Positions 44,319 through 55,829 are shown, numbered from the stretch's first letter. The stretch is 64,000 nucleotides of DNA from Oscarella lobularis (GCF_947507565.1 NC_089191.1:806001-870000), one strand, 5' to 3'. Numbers and translations: made by a program. Notes: generated from the letters alone by a model not told the origin.

Positions 44319-45095
44319 CTGATCCGATGAGGCAGGCGCCTCTCTCTCTCTCTCTCGATCATCAGCAGTCATCCCTCGGTCGCCAAGAGGTTAAATAGGC
44401 GTCACCTCTGCAGAGGCTCTAGAGTTGCCTCCCCGCGTAATGCTGAGCACTGGCGGGTAAATCAGTGACGCCCCTTGGAATTGCACCTGTGAGTGGACTG
44501 ACATCCCAGCTGCCACTCGCAGTCCAAGGCTCGGAGCCAGGAGGTTAAACGGGCTCATCCTCCGCGGGGGAGTCTGGAGTGACCCCACGAGTCTTTGACT
44601 CACAGCAGGTGCCCACCTGGCCTTGCCCATTTGGGCGAGGGGGTGGATGGAGAAAAGGGGAAACTATGCTCAAATTTTCTTTGACATCCGGGACCTTAAT
44701 ATCCCGGATGTAAGAAATCAAAACAAAAATAGTTTCCCCTCTCCTCCATCCACCCCCTCACCCAAACGGGCAAGGCCAGGTGGGCACCTGCTGTGAGTCA
44801 AAGACTCGTGGGGTCACTCCAGACTCCCCCGCGGAGGATGAGCCCGTTTAACCTCCTGGCTCCGAGCCTTGGACTGCGAGTGGCAGCTGGGATGTCAGTC
44901 CACTCACAGGTGCAATTCCAAGGGGCGTCACTGATTTACCCGCCAGTGCTCAGCCTTACGCGGGGAGGCAACTCTAGAGCCTCTGCAGAGGTGACGCCTA
45001 TTTAACCTCTTGGCGACCGAGGGATGACTGCGTCTGCCTCGTCGGATCAGGAAACTACACGGTATAACAATTGACAGTTGGGGGAAACAAAGGAA
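44283..45095. mobile_element. Large foldback (inverted-repeat) structure
   Basis: The arms run from about 44283 to 44690 and from about 44705 to 45095, with the centre at the small palindrome acatccggga-ccttaata-tcccggatgt. The inner 330 bp of each arm are almost identical in reverse complement (for example aggaggttaaacgggctcat against atgagcccgtttaacctcct). The outer 40-60 bp are diverged but still align, including the words gtactttg and ccgtgtag. The left arm has an extra (CT)n insertion near 44341. No transposase is seen. It may be a foldback element or the core of an inverted gene duplication. Confidence 0.8.
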
Positions 45096-46029
45096 AGTAC
45101 CCTGACAAATCAGCGTCCAAGGTGGCGTCCATCAGGCCTCCAGCAGCCATCATCTGAAACAAATAGAGATTATCATTATGTGGCCACTATCTGTATCTGC
45201 AAACACGGAAACGGCGAAGAGAGAACAAACGCTTGCAGAGCATGAATCGTTTTAGCGTTTACGAAATTATATATGTATATATAAATAAATAAAGTCGTGA
45301 CTTTACTCAAGGAGAGGGCCCCCACTCAGAGATAGTCATTTACCTTCTATCAAAGCGCTGGGAAGTCGAGATTTCGCCGATACGAATTCGCCGACTCTTC
45401 TCCGACGCAGCTAGTCGCGTTTCAATCGCCTGTAGACAGAAAAATACAGTCGCTACGCGAAGAAACGCAACGACGCTTCGGAGAGGGGGCCCCATCGAAT
45501 AAGACGACTAGTTTGGCTTATCAAGAATGCAGCTATCTGTTCGTCATCACTCGATCTTAGACTTTCGCCGTGGAAATGCGTGGAAAACCTGAACAACAGC
45601 GATCGATGAGATTGAGGAGCCCCAATTACTTTACATAGGTCGCTAGGCTTACCACAAGTGCAGATTTTCATTTCCTTTGACGAAAAAAGCGATGGAAATC
45701 CTCCGAAATGACTTTAGAAGACGAAATACGTAGCCACGTGTAGTCGAACATGTCCACGTGATCAATGACGTAATACTGTATGAGATCCACTGTACTGTAA
45801 TATTGTCGCTCCGCTTACCTCTTTCTGGAGCCGATCTCGTTGTTTTTACGTTATGTTAACAACAGACAGACAGACTGGCTAATCTAAAAAAATTGTAAAT
45901 ACTTTGCCGTACTAGTCTATACTCCGGCCGTAACAATAATTGTACTTGCTCGAAAATCGCTTCATCGATATCGAGCGATCTTCAGCTCTCGAAGAAGCGT
46001 CCAACGGACCTTTATCTCTCGCCGCCACG
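45096..46029. other. Poorly resolved region between the foldback and the EcsC-like gene
   Basis: On the minus strand two exon-like pieces are seen: 45110-45165 (MMAAGGLMDATLDADLSG) and 45350-45436 (AIETRLAASEKSRRIRIGEI, donor GTAAAT). Their junction gives an immediate stop, so they are not a convincing gene on their own. The rest is AT-rich without recognisable features. Confidence 0.3.
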
Positions 46030-47065
46030 ATGAGCGCGAAAGACGAGGACCCCACGGAGGGTTCCCTCACCGAAGAGGCGTTCGTCGACGATCTCGAACG
46101 CGCGCTCGCGCGCCTCATGACGCCAATCGTCGACGGCGTCTACGCCGTCGTCGAAGCGACCGCCGTACGACGCGATCGCTACCTGAACGACAGCGACGGC
46201 GACGTGACGGCGGCGACCGAAGCGGCGATCGCCTACAGGGCAACGAAAACGGACCGATTGCGACCGTTTCTCGTTGGCCTATTGCCGGGACTCTCTATTC
46301 CCGGGCGCATCGTGGTCGCTCTTTGGAATCGCATGCGCGCAATCGCGCTCGTTGCGTCGCTGCACGGATTCGACGTGTCCGACGTCGAAATTCAGCGCGA
46401 AGTGCTCTGCTGTCTCGTCGACGCCGATCTCTCGCTCGAGAGGAGAATCGATACAGGTAAAAGGGTGCGTAGAAGGAGGAGGAGAATTTGAAAATCAGTG
46501 GGGTGTTCACGTGAACCATAACGCGCGTCGTTGATTTCGTTGATTTCCTCTAATAAATAATAAATTATTTTAATCTTCCGTTGCAGATGATGCTAGTCGT
46601 TTTGTCGCTCGGGAATTAATCGGAAGAGCGAGTGCATCATCTGCAAAGGGACGTGATGCAAAACGCATTTCATTTCAATGTATCCATGATATACTGACTG
46701 CGGACATAGCGCAAAAGGGGGCCCACGCGAGAGTTCACTTTCGCGCGAAAGCGGACAAACGCAAGGGAAACGCACTCCTCGAACGCGTGCAACAAAGTCT
46801 TGTATCATCGAAGGAGCAACTCGAACTGGAAGACCAGTTGCTCCTACTAGAACAAGCCAAAGACTTATTCAAATCGGCGAATAAATCCGATTTAGTACGG
46901 GAAGCGGAAAAACTTAGAAAGAGCATAGAAAATCAAAAACGCGTTGTTTCAAGTCAGACCAGTTTTAGCATAGGTAGGGCATTTATCGATTTCATATTTG
47001 GCATGTTTAGAGGCATAATCGACGTACTGCGCCACTTACTAGTCAGAAGTAGCCCCAATAAATAA
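46030..47065 (+). CDS. EcsC-domain-like protein, function unknown
   Basis: Two exons, 46030-46456 and 46587-47065, encode about 301 residues. The core has LPGLSIPGRIVVALWNRM, IALVASLHGFDVSDVEIQRE and VLCCLVDAD. This resembles the EcsC family pattern, in which a small-residue helix (LVPGPGG...A) is followed by an LAxLYGYDxxDxxVR motif. The C-terminal exon has a heptad-like helix (LEDQLLLLEQAKDLFKSANK) and ends with a hydrophobic helix (IGRAFIDFIFGMFRGIIDVL) before VRSSPNK. It may associate with membranes. I cannot assign a role; the family link is tentative. Confidence 0.5.
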
Positions 47066-47126
47066 ATAAACGTATTATATGGATTTCAACGTTCACGGCC
47101 GCATTTATTGATTAATTAATTCCTAA

Positions 47127-49069
47127 TTACTTACTTGGCCCATTTGGCGAAAAATATTGCGTGATCGTTTTTCCAACGCGAGTGTTCGAAACGTTTCTAA
47201 GCGTCGACGGCGATGTTTCGCCGAATTTCAGCTTCTTTTTCGTCGGCGAGTTTTCGTCTGACGAGTAGCCGCTTTCCATCGATTGATTCTGATTTTCCTT
47301 CTCGTCGATAACGCGCATGAACGATAGAATCGACGGTTGCCGTTTCGACGTATCGGTTATTAGCGTCGGAGACGACGGGGGAGGAGGAGACGGTCGTATT
47401 TCGTTTTCAATTCGCGTTTGACCGACTATCGGTTTATGACTGTCGTTCGCGTGACGATCCAGACGCCAAATTCGCACGGAATTGTCGTCGGAACAGGTGG
47501 CCAATCGCGTGGCGTCTTGCCGACACCAGGCAACGCTAGTCACCTCTTTCGCGTGACCCGTTAGAACGAAGGGAGGCTTATCCGGAGAATCAATCTATAC
47601 AAGAAAGTATAGGAGACTCTGGGTAAAATTGCAGCCGCAGGGTATGTATAGGAAATGCAGCCAGCCTCTATGTGAGTAAGATTTAAGGTAGTCACAGCAT
47701 ATGGTCTTTCTTAGCAGCCTCTAACATGTATATGTATCACAAGGCAGTAGGCCTAATGTATGCCTCTATAGGGAATTTCTTACCTGCCACATGTATGCCT
47801 TGTGATCACTGGATCCGCTCAGTAAAAATCGGTCGTCGACACTAATAGACGTTTTCACGTAGAAACTCGCGTTGAGATGGCCTCGAAACGACGCCAGTGG
47901 AAGCGTCGTTTGACTACTACAGTCATACATGTATATACTAGAAACAATGCAATCAGCTCTGACGCAATGGTAAGACCCTTTCACTTACTTATCATCTGTA
48001 CAATTAGCAAATAGCCGACCATCAGTTGAGTCTAGCACCAAGTGAGAGTATCCTAATGGAAAAAAATCATAAAATTGATTTGCAATAGATTTTAAATAAA
48101 TTCTGACCGTGTTGCCGTGCACTCTGCTTGGGATAGGGATACGTTTTGACAGGCTTGAGGTGGTGTCTACACATTCTGATATCCCAGCCTTTGATGACAC
48201 TAAAATAATCAATAGAACCACAATTCAAAACTCCTATTGAGTTGACTCGCCTATCCGAAGCTCCAGACGATATCAAAGTGGCGTCGCCTTGAAAAACGGC
48301 GCACGTGACACTCTTGCTTTGATCCCCCTAATATGCGCATATACCTATACATACATTGAAGTGAAGGGATCCAAGTCTCTAAATACCGTTGCTGTTGATT
48401 TTCGACGTTTCCCAATCCGCTTTGGAGGCCTAGTGTCGTTCAAAGAACGAGACGATAGACACGTTACGTGAGCATCAGGAATAGTAAGAGCAGAGGAGCC
48501 ATGACCTTAGGTAGATACACACCTCCAGGACGGAGGTATAGATAAATACTATGTACACATACCTCTGCTTGCGTTGCATCTCGCGTCCCACAATCTAATG
48601 CTTCCGTCGCGTGAACCAGAAACGAATACGTCTTGAAAGGACATATTATTTGAAATGGTTTTGCTTTGATTGTGCCGTACTTGAGTCGTTCTTTCGAAAC
48701 TTCACCGATTTGACGCTGCTCCCGTGACCACAGAAACTTTGTATGGGCGCGCAGCGAATTGTATCCCAAAAGACAATTTTCTGATCGCCTGATCCAGTCA
48801 ACTAACAACAATTCAATTAATTAATTAATTAAAACTATTTGCACGTGTACCAATTTAGCAACATCGTTGTCAGCCCAGCACAAATCGAAGATAGCATTAG
48901 CATGAGCTCTCCATTCTACAGAAAAATTAATCAATCTTTAATTAATTAATTAATTAATTAATTAATTAAAGACCTTGAATCAGCGCCGATTGGCCTGATC
49001 GATTCGAGTCTATTAGCTGAACGCTTCCCTCTTCGTCGGCAACGGCTAATACGCTCCGATCACGTGACT
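47127..49069 (-). CDS. DTL: DTL/CDT2, WD40 substrate receptor of CRL4
   Basis: CDT2 brings PCNA-bound substrates such as CDT1 to the CUL4-DDB1 ubiquitin ligase. WD repeats are spread over about nine exons: SVLAVADEEGSVQL, HANAIFDLCWADNDVAKL, KPFQI, DCGTRDA, YSHLVLDSTDGRLFANCTDD, FRGHLNASFYVKTS, FLLSGSSDHKAYMWQ, EVTSVAWCRQDATRLATCSD and VRIWRL. The tail has two PIP-box-like motifs, QPSILSFM and TITQYF, the latter only ten residues from the end (stop 47127). Human CDT2 also has a C-terminal PIP box. The start codon was not found. Coding sequence is clear up to 49069, and about 60 N-terminal residues must come from exons near or overlapping the 5' end of the divergent NKRF-like gene. Confidence 0.9.
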
Positions 49070-49190
49070 CTTTTTGAAAGAAAGAAATTTTGAATTTCGA
49101 ATGAAATACGCGATACGAACGATTTCAAGACGACTTACGCGCACCAAAACTGCAAACGAAAGGCGGAATCAGCGTCTAGGATCGACAAAA

Positions 49191-50708
49191 ATGAGAATAA
49201 GAACGAGTGGCCCCCCCCCCCCCCAAGTTCGCGTTCGAGGTCACCTCGTCGTCTTGGCTCACGGTAACGTGTTCGTCGTCGGCGTAGCAGACGAGAGACT
49301 CGTAGTAGAAGGCCCACGGAGCGGGACGCGTTCGAACTGCGCGTGGAACGAGTTGGACGACGTCATTCTGCCGCTTTGCGATCGGTTTTCGGCTTACCTG
49401 AATGCGAGAATTGGCGCCGAAGCGCGTACTGAGCGATATTCATGGTCGAAGACGGCGGATGGAAAGCGCGGAAAAAAATGCCGCGAAAACGCGCCAAGTT
49501 ACGAATTCTTACGACAGTCGCGCATGCTCAGACAGAAAATGAACGAGGGCTACGAAGGATACGAGCGAATGCCCTGGGAAGGCGTCGACCGGCGTTATTT
49601 TGCACGAATTCAATTTCTCGAAGATCACACGGACGCGTGGGGTCGCGAACGCGCCACAACGATGTCGCACGTTTGGTCGAACGTCTATTACGACGGAAAT
49701 CGCTATCCGGACGCCGTTCAGGCGCTCGTTGCGCGCTGGGAGCCGCGATTGGACGCGTTGCCAACGTTCGACGACGTCAAATCGAAGACGAAGCCGCCGC
49801 CGACGCTCGAACGCGAAGAAGAAGACGAAGAAGAAAAGCGAAGCGAGTATCCCGTCGAAAATTTATCCGACGTCCCGGACGCCGTATTGGAAATAGCTCG
49901 TCGAGCGCTAATCAACGACGAAGACGTCGAAGAGAAGCCGATTAGCTTGTTCTACGCGTGCGCACAAAAATCGAAATTCACCGTCAAATTCAACGAGGAA
50001 ACCGTTGACGGAAGCGGGGGCTTGACAATGGGGGCGTGTCTCAACGGGGTCCCCATCGATTCGGGTCGCGGTGCGAATAAGAAAGACGCACGACGAGCGG
50101 CGTGCGAGCAGTCGCTACGACGACTCGTCGGCTTACAGATTCAGTTGGGCATACGACAACTGAAACCGTGGCGACCGCAAGCAAATTCCGATACCATGGT
50201 AACGAAAGACGACTTAAAAAAATCAACAAAAACTAGCGACGTCATACCCGAGTCGAACATAGGAAATCGTATGTTGAAGAAAATGGGTTGGGATGGCGAT
50301 AAGGGATTGGGTAGAGAAGGAGCGGGACTCATCGATCCGATAGCGACTATGGGCCAAGTGAGTCGAGCCGGCTTGGGTGCATCGGGGCTCGGACAAACGA
50401 TCGACCGACGTCTTGTCAAGGCTCGGCTTGAAGAGTTCGTTCAGCGCGACGCCGACGACGCCGAGTTGACGTTCTCGTCCGAATTGACGAAGGAGGATCG
50501 CGTCGTCGTGCACGAAGTCGCGCAGATGCTTCACTTGCGACATCGATCATTCAACGAGAACGGCGCGCGCTATATTGCCGTTTCGAAGATGACGAACGCG
50601 GCGGAGGCGGCGTCGCGCGACGCGTTGCTTCGAAAGCGAGAGAGGGACGTTTATGAGAACGAGGAAGACGTGTCGGCGGCGGCGAAGAGACCGGCGGGAA
50701 TTTTTTAG
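49191..50708 (+). CDS. NKRF: NKRF-like nuclear protein (dsRNA-binding fold, G-patch, R3H)
   Basis: A single exon of about 505 codons. The N-terminal third is basic and acidic with SYEFLRQSRMLRQKMNEGY. The middle has a double-stranded-RNA-binding-like segment (FTVKFNEETVDGSGG to KKDARRAACEQSLRRL). A G-patch follows (IGNRMLKKMGWDGDKGLGRE, GLIDPI), and then an R3H-type domain (EDRVVVHEVAQMLHLRHRSF) before RPAGIF. Human NKRF, which recruits XRN2 and DHX15 in nucleoli, has this domain order. ATG 49191 lies 20 nt before a C14 run (49211-49224), so the start region depends on correct homopolymer length. The frame is open further upstream to 49074 without a family-supported start. Confidence 0.8.
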   Translation: MRIRTSGPPPPQVRVRGHLVVLAHGNVFVVGVADERLVVEGPRSGTRSNCAWNELDDVILPLCDRFSAYLNARIGAEARTERYSWSKTADGKRGKKCRENAPSYEFLRQSRMLRQKMNEGYEGYERMPWEGVDRRYFARIQFLEDHTDAWGRERATTMSHVWSNVYYDGNRYPDAVQALVARWEPRLDALPTFDDVKSKTKPPPTLEREEEDEEEKRSEYPVENLSDVPDAVLEIARRALINDEDVEEKPISLFYACAQKSKFTVKFNEETVDGSGGLTMGACLNGVPIDSGRGANKKDARRAACEQSLRRLVGLQIQLGIRQLKPWRPQANSDTMVTKDDLKKSTKTSDVIPESNIGNRMLKKMGWDGDKGLGREGAGLIDPIATMGQVSRAGLGASGLGQTIDRRLVKARLEEFVQRDADDAELTFSSELTKEDRVVVHEVAQMLHLRHRSFNENGARYIAVSKMTNAAEAASRDALLRKRERDVYENEEDVSAAAKRPAGIF

Positions 50709-50771
50709 CATTTTTCGTAATTAAATAAAGGAGACTGGCGATTTTTCGGGTCTAGAAAGGGCTCTCTACCT

Positions 50772-53700
50772 TCAAAGTTCGATTGTGAGAGACGTGCCTC
50801 TTATCGCATTGTACACAAAAGTGTTGTTGAATGGAACGAATTGATGAGTAACGATCTTGATCACTTCCTGAGCAGCCACCCCTAATGTAAGGCTGTGTCA
50901 TAATGTAAATGAAGTGGTGATATGGCCCTTTTACCTCCAAGAAACGCCGCCACGGCGTGTAGCTCGCATCCCCCGTATCTGCACCTAAGACAAGAGCATT
51001 GCCCCCACTCAAATCATTCCCTTGTAATCGGAGATTTACATTTCGTCAATGCATTCGGTTTTTATTGCGCTATTGATTCCCATCTCCTTGACAAACGAGG
51101 CGGTCGTCTCCTTCAGCATACGTTTATCACTGTCGACGTCTTCCACGGTCTCGCCTTTAAAGAAAAAGTAACCATTTGAGCTCCATGACTTGCTCGAGCG
51201 AATCTCGCACCTGGATATCGGTTCTCTTGACTTTGAAACCGATCCGCGGCTCGCAACACGACATAGAAAACCAAGTCGGAATCCTCGTCACCGAGATGCA
51301 TATCTAAGAGGAAATAGGCAAAAGAATAACTCACACGTACAGGGATCTGCCGAGAATTTTTTCAGTGGGGGAAGGTCTCGAAGGATAGACTACTCACAAG
51401 GTCTATGAGTAATTTTAGTAGAAATAGAAAAATACTCACAGGGTCCATGGGTCATTTCACTACTAATAATTTCAAAGACAATTACTCACAAGGTCCACAA
51501 GTAATTGCGCACAAAATGTCGTTCTTCTAACATCTAGTTAACCGCAAGTACGAGATCGGCAGTCTAATGCCTTTTCTAGGCACGCTTAGTCCCTCAACAC
51601 CCACGAAGATCGATGTTGGAACGACTAGCTTCGAGAAATCTCGAAATTTCGAACATAAGCATCTTTTCTATGAACTGCGCGTTCGAAGTTCACGAACGTA
51701 GTTCTATATTAGTTAGGATCTTAGCATATTTCACTTGGCACCGGCGCAGCGCGCCGGTGCCCAGTGAAATATGCTAAGATGGGTGTGGTGGGCGGGGGCG
51801 GCGGCGGGGAGGATGGCGGTTAGTTTTTTTCGCGATTTTCTCGGCCAAAATTAAAGATTGGTCGATCCCATGAATCAAAAAAGTTCTATAACCCAACAAT
51901 CTACTAGACTAGGAAGAGAAACGGCCGAATCGCGTCGAAAGCACCAAAATAGCGCGATTTTCCGATCGCATCGCGGTTTTCTCGCCTAAAACAAACGATC
52001 CGTTGAATCGACGCGATCGAAACGCTTTAGAATTGCAATTTTACTTCAACTAGTGGAAGAAACGACTGAATCGCGCGAAAAAGGACCAAAATATCGCCAT
52101 TCTTGGTCTCCCACGCACAAAAATGTCGTTCTTCGCACATCTAGTTCACCGCTAGTACGAGATCGCCGCTCTAATGGCTTTTCTAGGCACGCTTAGTCCC
52201 TCCACCACTACGAAGATCGATGTTGGAACGACTAGTTTCGAGAAATCTCGAAATTTCGAACAAAAGCATCGATTTTCTATGAACTGCGCGCTCGAAGTTC
52301 ACGAACGTAGTTCTATATTAGTTAGGATCTTAGCATATTTCACTTGGCACCGGCGCAGCGCGCCGGTGCCCAGTGAAATATGCTAAGATGGGTGTGGTGG
52401 GCGGGGGCGGCGGCGGGGAGGATGGCGGTTAGTTTTTTCGCGATTTTCTCGGCCAAAACTAAAGATTGGTCGATCCCATGAATCAAAAAAGTTCTATAAC
52501 CCAACAATCTACTAGACTAGGAAGAGAAACGGCCGAATCGCGTCGAAAGCACCAAAATAGCGCGATTTTCCGATCGCATCGCGGTTTTCTCGCGTAAAAC
52601 GAACGATCCTTTGAATCGACGCGATCGAAACGCTTTAGAATTGCAATTTTACTTCAACTAGTGGAAGAAACGACTGAATCGCGTGAAAAAGGACCAAAAT
52701 ATCGCCATTCTTGGTCTCCCACGCACAAAATGTCATTCTTCTAACATCTAGTTCACCGCTAGTACGAGATTGACAGTCTAATGGCTTTTCCAGACACGCA
52801 TAGTCCCTGGAATTCTACGGAGATCGATGCTGGAGCGACGAGCTTCGAAAAAACTCGAAATTTCATTTACTCACAAGGTCTATGAGTAATTGTATTAGAA
52901 ATAGAAAATTACTCACAGAGTCCATGAGTAATTTCACTACTAATAATTTCAATTACTCAAACAGTCTACGAGTAATTGTATTAGAAATTTAAAATTACTC
53001 ACAGGGACCATGAGTAATTTCACTACTGGACAATTACTCACAGGGTTCTCGAGTAATTGTATTAAAAATTACTCACAGGATCCATGAGTAATTTCACTAC
53101 TAATAATTTCAAAGACAATTACTGTACTCACAAAGTCAACTAGTAATTTCACTAGAAATAGAAAATTACTCACAGGGTCCATGAGTAATTCGGATTATTC
53201 CTACACATGTAATAATTATTCACCTATATCCTGTGACTTGGCCGTCTCCCGCGCGTACTCTTCGCCCAGCGAACGACATCGTATAACGCGTAGAAAATGC
53301 GCGTTCTTGCAGAACAACTTGACGTCTTCGTCGGCTATAGAGTCTCGCGGCTACAATAGAAAAATAATCATCGCATGTGCGCGTACAACGCAACGTGCCT
53401 TTCCCATCTCGTCCAGAAGCCTATAGACTCTTTCCTTAACGCAAGTGGCGTGCTCCATTGCCTTCGCTTGATAACTGAAAGAAAGTATTAATTGAAGAAA
53501 AGAAGCGAGTTTTGCTCACATTTGCTGAAGTTTTATGTATCGTTTGGAGTCGGCCGTCATGTCGGGAATGGATCCCCGTAGAGGCAAAGCACCTATATCA
53601 TAACAGACAAGTGTCTTTAACTCGTTGCGCGCGAGCGGCGCTTGCGGTTCAGGCGCATGGAACGCCACTCGCGCATAAAAAGTACTCTGTAGCGTTGGCG

Positions 53701-55829
53701 GGAACGCCCACTTTCAATAGGTGTCTTCAACTCGTTGCGCGCGAGCGGCGCTTGCGGTTCAGGCGCAAGGAACACCACTCGCGCATAAAAAGTACTCCGT
53801 AGCGTTGGCGGAAACGCCCACTTTTGACAGGTAAGTGTCTAACTCGTTGCGCGCGAGCGACGCTTGCTGGACGGAACATGTCTCGTGCATAATAATGGCG
53901 TGGTCAACGGCAGCGTCCGACTGGTAAGGGAAGATAAAATTTTTTCATCCTGCCATTACCACGCTATTATTATGCACTAGACAGGTTCCGTCCGCCTGAA
54001 CCGCAAGCGCCGCTTGCGCGCAACGAGTTACAGACACTGGTCGGTCAAAAATCGGCGTTCCCAACATTTACCATTTAAAAAAGATAAAGATGCACCCAAT
54101 TAAAGGATAATTTCAATTTGGATGCATCCCTGAATGCATCCAATTTCAATTGGATGCATTGGCCCACCATATTGCATTTAAAAAAATTATCAAGAAAACG
54201 CCTCCGGTACCTTCTCCTTCATTGGCTACAAAATCCTTCACAGCCCTAGCGAGTATCCAAAACGTTGAACTCTAGTAATAAAGCTCGGTGAGCGTATCTC
54301 GTGTCTACTTTTCTAACTTGATGAGTCAGATTGCAGCAAGCGGGGTCGGCAAAGACGGACTCCACCTCTTCTGGGACCTAATTTTAGTATTTTTACAAAG
54401 AATTATTATCGCTATAACTTCGAACTGACTCTCGTTGGAACGAGACACGAGTTGACGTTCTTCACGGCCTCGTCGAAATTCTCCTCGTCTTCAGGATCCC
54501 CGTTTTCGTTCAATAGGATTCCTTCACAGGAAAATAAATAGATGCATAAAGGACCTTGCGTGTTGCTATCTGACCCGTCTTAATCAATTCCTTCAAAACT
54601 CCTTTCTCTTTGTACGTCTTAGGCAAATTTCCATCGTGCTAAAAGCAGTCATATTATATAGCAGAAACGGCGTCCCAAGTCCGTCTCACCGATTCTTTGT
54701 ATCGATTCAAGTATTTTAGCAATAGAACGAGAAACGGCGTGTGACCATGTTCCTAGGAAGAAAGAGACATAAACGCGATCCTATTTTCAGTAATCGTTTC
54801 AGGGATATATACCTGTTTGGTCATCGAAGTCAAATCGAGCGAGTCAACATACTGAACAAACTCGGGAAACGGTCTATCGAGCCGAAGATCAGGATGAGCG
54901 CTCTCAGGATGAGACTCGACGACTGTAGATAGTGTCTCAAAGATAGAAAAAAACAATTATAGTATTTCTCACATACCTGGATGCTCTGCAAACACCAGTC
55001 TTATGTATCCAATCATCCCATAGGCTCGGACTACGACTAGCGGAATTTGATATCCCCACAAAATGTCACCCAAGTTGAGCAGCGTCCTTAATTAATTAAA
55101 GAATTAATAAACAACAGCTCTGTTTTTAAAATTAATTAATTAATTAAAACTATTCACTTTTCGGATAAATTAGTAGCGATGACGCACGAGAATGATTTGA
55201 AAAATTCGGGCCGATTTTGCAACATCCGTTCGGCAGTCTATGCACACGTGAAAATTCAATTTCTAAATCTAATACAATTGAACGTCTGACCTCGTCGACG
55301 TAGTTTCCTTTCACGTCGCCGTTCAGTTCGAGAAGTAGAGCTGTGGCACATTCGGCGCGTGACTGGGAAGAAATGTTCCTATTTTTGATAAATGTTATCG
55401 AATTTTTCTCTCTCTACTTTTCCAAGCCAGTCGTCGTGAAGAAAGAAGCTGAAATTTTCCGCGTCAATCAAAAAAAATACGTCGTAAAATGCGATTTTTA
55501 GTACTTGTTTCCAATTGACGCTTTCGTGACTTTTTCGCCGTCGACAATGGCAAAAGAACCGATACCTGAAAATATTCTATTTTCCCCCACTTTTTTACCT
55601 CTTCCTATCTACGTACCGGGCAAAACGAGGTTCTTGAGCGTTTCTGTTCCTGCTGCCGTGGCATTGATTAGGCAAACCGACGCCGTTTCGAGAGCCGCCT
55701 GGCCTCGTTCTCCCCACAGCCTTCGGAGAGCGCGAAATCGGCACGATGCATGTGCGTGGAGTAAGCAAACCTAAGCTGACGATCGTATTTCTTCGATTTG
55801 TCCGTCTGGGATTCGGATTCGCTCGACAT
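50772..55829 (-). CDS. NAE1: NEDD8-activating enzyme E1 regulatory subunit (APPBP1)
   Basis: NAE1 pairs with UBA3 to activate NEDD8 for cullin neddylation. The start ATG 55829 gives [20 protein letters not shown], followed by [32 protein letters not shown] and [13 protein letters not shown]. Later exons give [13 protein letters not shown] and, near 53.2-53.4 kb, [20 protein letters not shown] with [11 protein letters not shown]. The end (from 51303 downward) has [40 protein letters not shown] and [15 protein letters not shown], stop 50772. It matches the human protein over its whole length of about 530 residues. The intron 51304-53223 (1.9 kb) and introns around 53.6-54.2 kb are packed with repeats, but exon frames are intact. 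Confidence 0.93.
51365..51510. repeat. Short palindromic repeat array, left block (3 units)
   Basis: Three units of the imperfect palindrome attactcacaRggtcYatgagtaat (or a variant) lie left of the 628-bp-type copies in the NAE1 intron. Confidence 0.8.
51515..52760 (-). repeat. Two inverted copies of the 628-bp hairpin repeat
   Basis: These are reverse-complement, somewhat diverged copies of the array in the ACSBG intron. Their hairpins are at 51718-51780 and 52327-52389, 609 bp apart. The G-rich run, the ccaaaatagcgcgattttcc word and the ctagttcaccgctagtacga boundary are all shared. Relative to transcription of the host gene they lie in the same orientation as in ACSBG. Confidence 0.9.
52863..53190. 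repeat. Short palindromic repeat array, right block (8 units)
   Basis: Eight units of the same attactcaca...tgagtaat palindrome occur about every 40 bp, with spacers alternating between ttgtattagaaatagaaa and ttcactactaataatttcaa types. Variants such as ctcaaacagtctacgag and ctcacagggttctcgag show compensating or near-compensating changes. Confidence 0.85.
53611..54037. mobile_element. Foldback MITE-like element with tandem arm copies in a NAE1 intron
   Basis: The arm gtgtctNNaactcgttgcgcgcgagcg recurs at 53611, 53721 and 53835 (spacing 110 and 114 bp). It appears once inverted, ending at 54037 (cgcgcaacgagttacagacac). The third copy and the inverted copy also share cataataatggcgtgg-type inner ends, giving arms of about 70-80 bp around a loop of about 50 bp. 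No coding sequence is seen. Confidence 0.8.

Noticed and set aside
44391-45005. Two mirrored frames (79 and 70 codons) in the foldback arms
   Set aside because: They are the same arm read on opposite strands; the conservation is explained by the inverted repeat.
51113-51334. An independent small minus-strand protein
   Set aside because: It is the NAE1 exon with [16 protein letters not shown] read through its donor into the intron.
52174-52386. 70-codon frame in the NAE1 intron repeat
   Set aside because: Same repeat-derived frame crossing the palindrome; no evidence of coding.
52863-53190. CRISPR-like array
   Set aside because: The short palindromes are evenly spaced, but spacers are themselves repetitive and the context is an animal intron.
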